From Spirochaetota bacterium (GTDB lineage Bacteria; Spirochaetota; Spirochaetia; Treponematales; UBA12059), in assembly GCA_022709445.1 (NCBI GenBank), contig JAKLIU010000100.1, forward strand, positions 1-7,327: DNA of 7,327 nt. The letters run 5' to 3'. Every line of letters begins with the position of its first letter. Position 1 is the first letter of the stretch. A program made the position numbers and the translations under genes. The notes beneath the pieces were generated by a model. It did no database searches. It was not told the origin of the DNA and saw only the letters and a list, made by a program, of their open reading frames with translations. Shown piece by piece: positions 6,116-7,327 of this stretch.

Positions 6116-6133
6116 GCCGGGGCGTTGTATACT
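6106..6133 (+). promoter_or_regulatory. Candidate promoter for the YbaK-like/GNAT gene pair
   Basis: TGGAAA (6106-6111, 4/6), a 16-base spacer and TATACT (6128-6133, 5/6) would start transcription near 6140. This leaves a leader of about 26 bases that contains the GAGGAGGG ribosome binding site. The -35 overlaps that of the weak leftward promoter, so the two divergent genes could compete for polymerase. Confidence 0.45.
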
Positions 6134-6165
6134 GGCGGCGTCAGCGTTCCGCGAGGAGGGATCAC

Positions 6166-6651
6166 ATGGAAACCAGCGAAGCCCGGGCGGGCGCCACCGG
6201 GCGCGTCAGGGAGGCCCTGTCCGCCCTGGGACTGGACTGCCGCGTCGTCGAGTACGCGGAGAGCACGCGCACCGCGGCGGAGGCGGCCGCGAGCATCGGC
6301 TGCCAGCCCGGACAGATCGTAAAGTCACTGGTCTTCAAGGGCCTGGCCAGCGGTCAGCCCCTCCTGGTCCTGGCCAGCGGCCCTTCGCGCGTGGACGAGA
6401 AGCTCCTGGCCGCCCTCGCCGGGGAGCCGGTGGGCCGGGCCACCGCGGAGTTCGTGCGGGAGTCCACCGGCTTCGCGATCGGCGGGGTGCCGCCGGTGGG
6501 CCATGCCCGCCCCATGCGGGCCTGGGTGGACGGCGCCCTCCTCCAATACCCGGAAGTCTGGGCCGCCGCCGGCACCCCGCACGCCGTGTTCGCGCTGCCT
6601 TCTTCTGAGCTCGCCCGCGCCTGCGGCGGGATCGTGGCCAGGCTGTCGTGA
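6166..6651 (+). CDS. YbaK/EbsC-family aminoacyl-tRNA deacylase, 161 residues
   Basis: These free-standing editing domains (ProX/YbaK family) hydrolyse mischarged tRNA, for example Cys- or Ala-tRNA(Pro), in the cytoplasm. The family signatures are present in order: an E-S-T-R-T segment (32-36), P-G-Q-I-V-K-S-L-V-F-K with the conserved lysine K53, R-V-D-E-K (75-79), and I-G-G-V-P-P-V-G-H at 105-113. The I-G-G-V-P-P form favours the general YbaK/EbsC or ProXp groups. The exact tRNA specificity cannot be read off. The ATG at 6166 is chosen for GAGGAGGG five bases upstream; the much longer frame that extends leftward to 4549 runs antisense through the diguanylate cyclase and is not real. Its stop overlaps the next gene's start, so the two are probably coupled. 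Confidence 0.9.
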   Translation: METSEARAGATGRVREALSALGLDCRVVEYAESTRTAAEAAASIGCQPGQIVKSLVFKGLASGQPLLVLASGPSRVDEKLLAALAGEPVGRATAEFVRESTGFAIGGVPPVGHARPMRAWVDGALLQYPEVWAAAGTPHAVFALPSSELARACGGIVARLS

Positions 6652-7100
6652 TACGGCTCCTGCCGGTGACGCCGGAGAACTGGCGAGCCCTCAACGCCCT
6701 GTCCGTGCGCGAGGACCAGAAGACCTTCGTGGCGGCCAACCTGGCCATCCTGGCGCGGGCCTACGCCTTCCGCGAGTACCGGGCAAGGGCCCTGGCCATC
6801 TGCGAGGGAGAGAAGCCGGTGGGCCTCCTCATGCTGCGCGACGGGGACGACCCGCCCTGCTACGTCCTGGACCAGTTCATGGTGGACGCCCGCTTCCAGG
6901 GCAGGGGCTTCGGCCGCGAGGCCCTGCGGCAGGTCCTGGAGCTGATGGCGCGCGAGGGACGCTACGGCTCCGTGGAGCTCTGCTACAAGAAGGAGAACGC
7001 GGATACCCGCGACTTCTACCTGGCCGCCGGCTTCCTGCCCACGGGCGACGAGGACGGCGACGAGGTGATGCTCTCCCTGGACCTGCCGCATCCGGCCTGA
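6648..7100 (+). CDS. GNAT acetyltransferase resembling polyamine acetyltransferases
   Basis: The gene starts at GTG 6648, and the GTGA overlaps the upstream stop by four bases, which predicts translational coupling. The 150-residue protein is one GNAT domain. Motif A is at about 76-92 (D-Q-F-M-V-D then R-F-Q-G-R-G-F-G at 82-89), the pocket where acetyl-CoA binds. Motif B has a Y-K-K-E-N stretch (113-117) and F-Y-L-A-A-G-F at 123-129, with F-Y in the usual general-acid tyrosine position. The D-Q-F-M-V-D-A-R-F-Q-G-R-G pattern resembles the Bacillus spermidine/spermine acetyltransferase BltD, but the similarity is too low to fix a substrate. Pairing with a tRNA-editing gene may be only co-transcription. 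Confidence 0.85.
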   Translation: MIRLLPVTPENWRALNALSVREDQKTFVAANLAILARAYAFREYRARALAICEGEKPVGLLMLRDGDDPPCYVLDQFMVDARFQGRGFGREALRQVLELMAREGRYGSVELCYKKENADTRDFYLAAGFLPTGDEDGDEVMLSLDLPHPA

Positions 7101-7133
7101 GAGCCGGCCTGCGGGCCGCCCGGGACCGCGCCC

Positions 7134-7163
7134 TTGCCCCGAGGCCGCGAGCCGGGGCATAGT
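7134..7163 (+). promoter_or_regulatory. Candidate leaderless promoter of yaeQ
   Basis: TTGCCC (7134-7139), an 18-base spacer and CATAGT (7158-7163) match the consensus at 4/6 positions each. The -10 ends six bases (CCTGCC) before ATG 7170, which puts the predicted first transcribed base on the A of the start codon. No Shine-Dalgarno sequence is present. The hexamers are modest and the gene might instead be read from the upstream pair, whose stop is 69 bases away. Confidence 0.4.
7135..7159. repeat. Perfect inverted repeat across the yaeQ promoter; possible operator
   Basis: TGCCCCG (7135-7141) and CGGGGCA (7153-7159) are perfect 7-base arms around an 11-base centre. One arm covers most of the -35 hexamer and the other reaches into the -10. 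This could be a dimeric repressor site. It could also be an RNA hairpin at the end of the upstream GNAT message, where a smaller CGGCC/GGCCG hairpin (7105-7118) also lies, but no T run follows. Confidence 0.4.
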
Positions 7164-7169
7164 CCTGCC

Positions 7170-7327
7170 ATGGCGCTCAAATCCACCATCTGCAAGGCGA
7201 CGCTGGACGTCGTGGACATGGACCGCAACCACTACGCGGAATACAGGCTGACCCTGGCGCGGCACCCCTCGGAGACCGACGAGCGCATGATGCTGCGGCT
7301 CCTGGCCTTCGCCCTGAACGCGGACGA
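7170..7327 (+). CDS. yaeQ: YaeQ family protein, N-terminal part (cut by window edge)
   Basis: Fifty-two codons are present before the right edge. The N-terminus A-L-K-S-T-I-C-K-A-T-L and the block A-R-H-P-S-E-T-D-E-R-M-M-L-R-L-L-A closely match E. coli YaeQ (A-L-K-A-T-I-Y-K-A-T and A-R-H-P-S-E-T-Q-E-R-M-M-L-R-L-L-A), so the family call is safe. YaeQ is a small (about 180-residue) protein with a fold related to PD-(D/E)XK nucleases. It was reported as a suppressor that compensates for loss of RfaH; its biochemical role is unsettled. The ATG at 7170 fixes the start by alignment to that N-terminus. It has no Shine-Dalgarno sequence, only CCTGCC before it, in line with leaderless translation. Confidence 0.93.
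   Translation, partial: MALKSTICKATLDVVDMDRNHYAEYRLTLARHPSETDERMMLRLLAFALNAD

Noticed and set aside
4549..6651. A 700-codon plus-strand frame that would fuse a long N-terminal region to the YbaK-like protein.
   Set aside because: The first 539 codons are antisense to the well-formed diguanylate cyclase gene, and a good ribosome binding site plus ATG at 6166 gives the normal YbaK length.
1..7327. A defence island, mobile element, CRISPR array, toxin-antitoxin pair or biosynthetic cluster.
   Set aside because: No transposase, integrase, nuclease-effector, reverse transcriptase, tandem spacer-repeat pattern or terminal repeats could be found; the genes are ordinary chromosomal families.

Overview
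This window is GC-rich bacterial chromosome, with no mobile element, CRISPR array, tRNA or rRNA visible. It carries eight protein-coding genes, two of them cut by the window edges. Most of it has the strong G/C third-position bias of a high-GC Gram-negative. YaeQ, YbaK/EbsC, a Cache-GGDEF signalling protein and exported ankyrin repeats fit a proteobacterial (for example deltaproteobacterial) or high-GC spirochaete genome. The lineage is a guess; no marker gene settles it.

Layout. Positions 1-671 (minus) hold the N-terminal part of an exported ankyrin-repeat protein that runs off the left edge. Positions 672-1109 are non-coding and rich in inverted repeats, with a candidate promoter reading right. 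An 87-residue protein with a C2HC zinc-binding motif follows at 1110-1373 (plus). Positions 1374-1516 separate convergent genes and hold two overlapping hairpins and a C/T-rich tract that could be a Rho-dependent terminator. Next is a tight minus-strand cluster, in transcription order: a DUF819 membrane protein (4559-3363), a PlsC-type acyltransferase fused to a zinc ribbon and a C-terminal domain (3358-2180), and a GNAT acetyltransferase (2170-1517). The gaps inside it are 4 and 9 bases, so it is very probably one operon. Upstream on the same strand is a Cache-type membrane diguanylate cyclase with an intact GGEEF motif and I-site (6081-4606). From an 84-base divergent region, a YbaK/EbsC-like aminoacyl-tRNA deacylase (6166-6651) and a polyamine-acetyltransferase-like GNAT protein (6648-7100, overlapping GTGA) read right. 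The start of yaeQ (7170 to the edge) follows.

How the genes fit together. The DUF819/acyltransferase/GNAT operon may act on membrane or small-molecule metabolism, but nothing in the sequence gives its substrate. The diguanylate cyclase should link an extracytoplasmic signal to c-di-GMP. Its gene ends 46 bases before the operon, yet the operon has its own excellent sigma-70-type promoter in that gap.

The most interesting signal is at promoters rather than in proteins. The DUF819 gene and yaeQ lack a Shine-Dalgarno sequence and have a -10-like hexamer 6-8 bases before the ATG, the layout of leaderless transcripts. The diguanylate cyclase gene shows a weaker version. The yaeQ promoter is also framed by a perfect 7-bp inverted repeat whose arms fall on the -35 and -10 hexamers. 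I found no convincing previously undescribed defence or mobile system.
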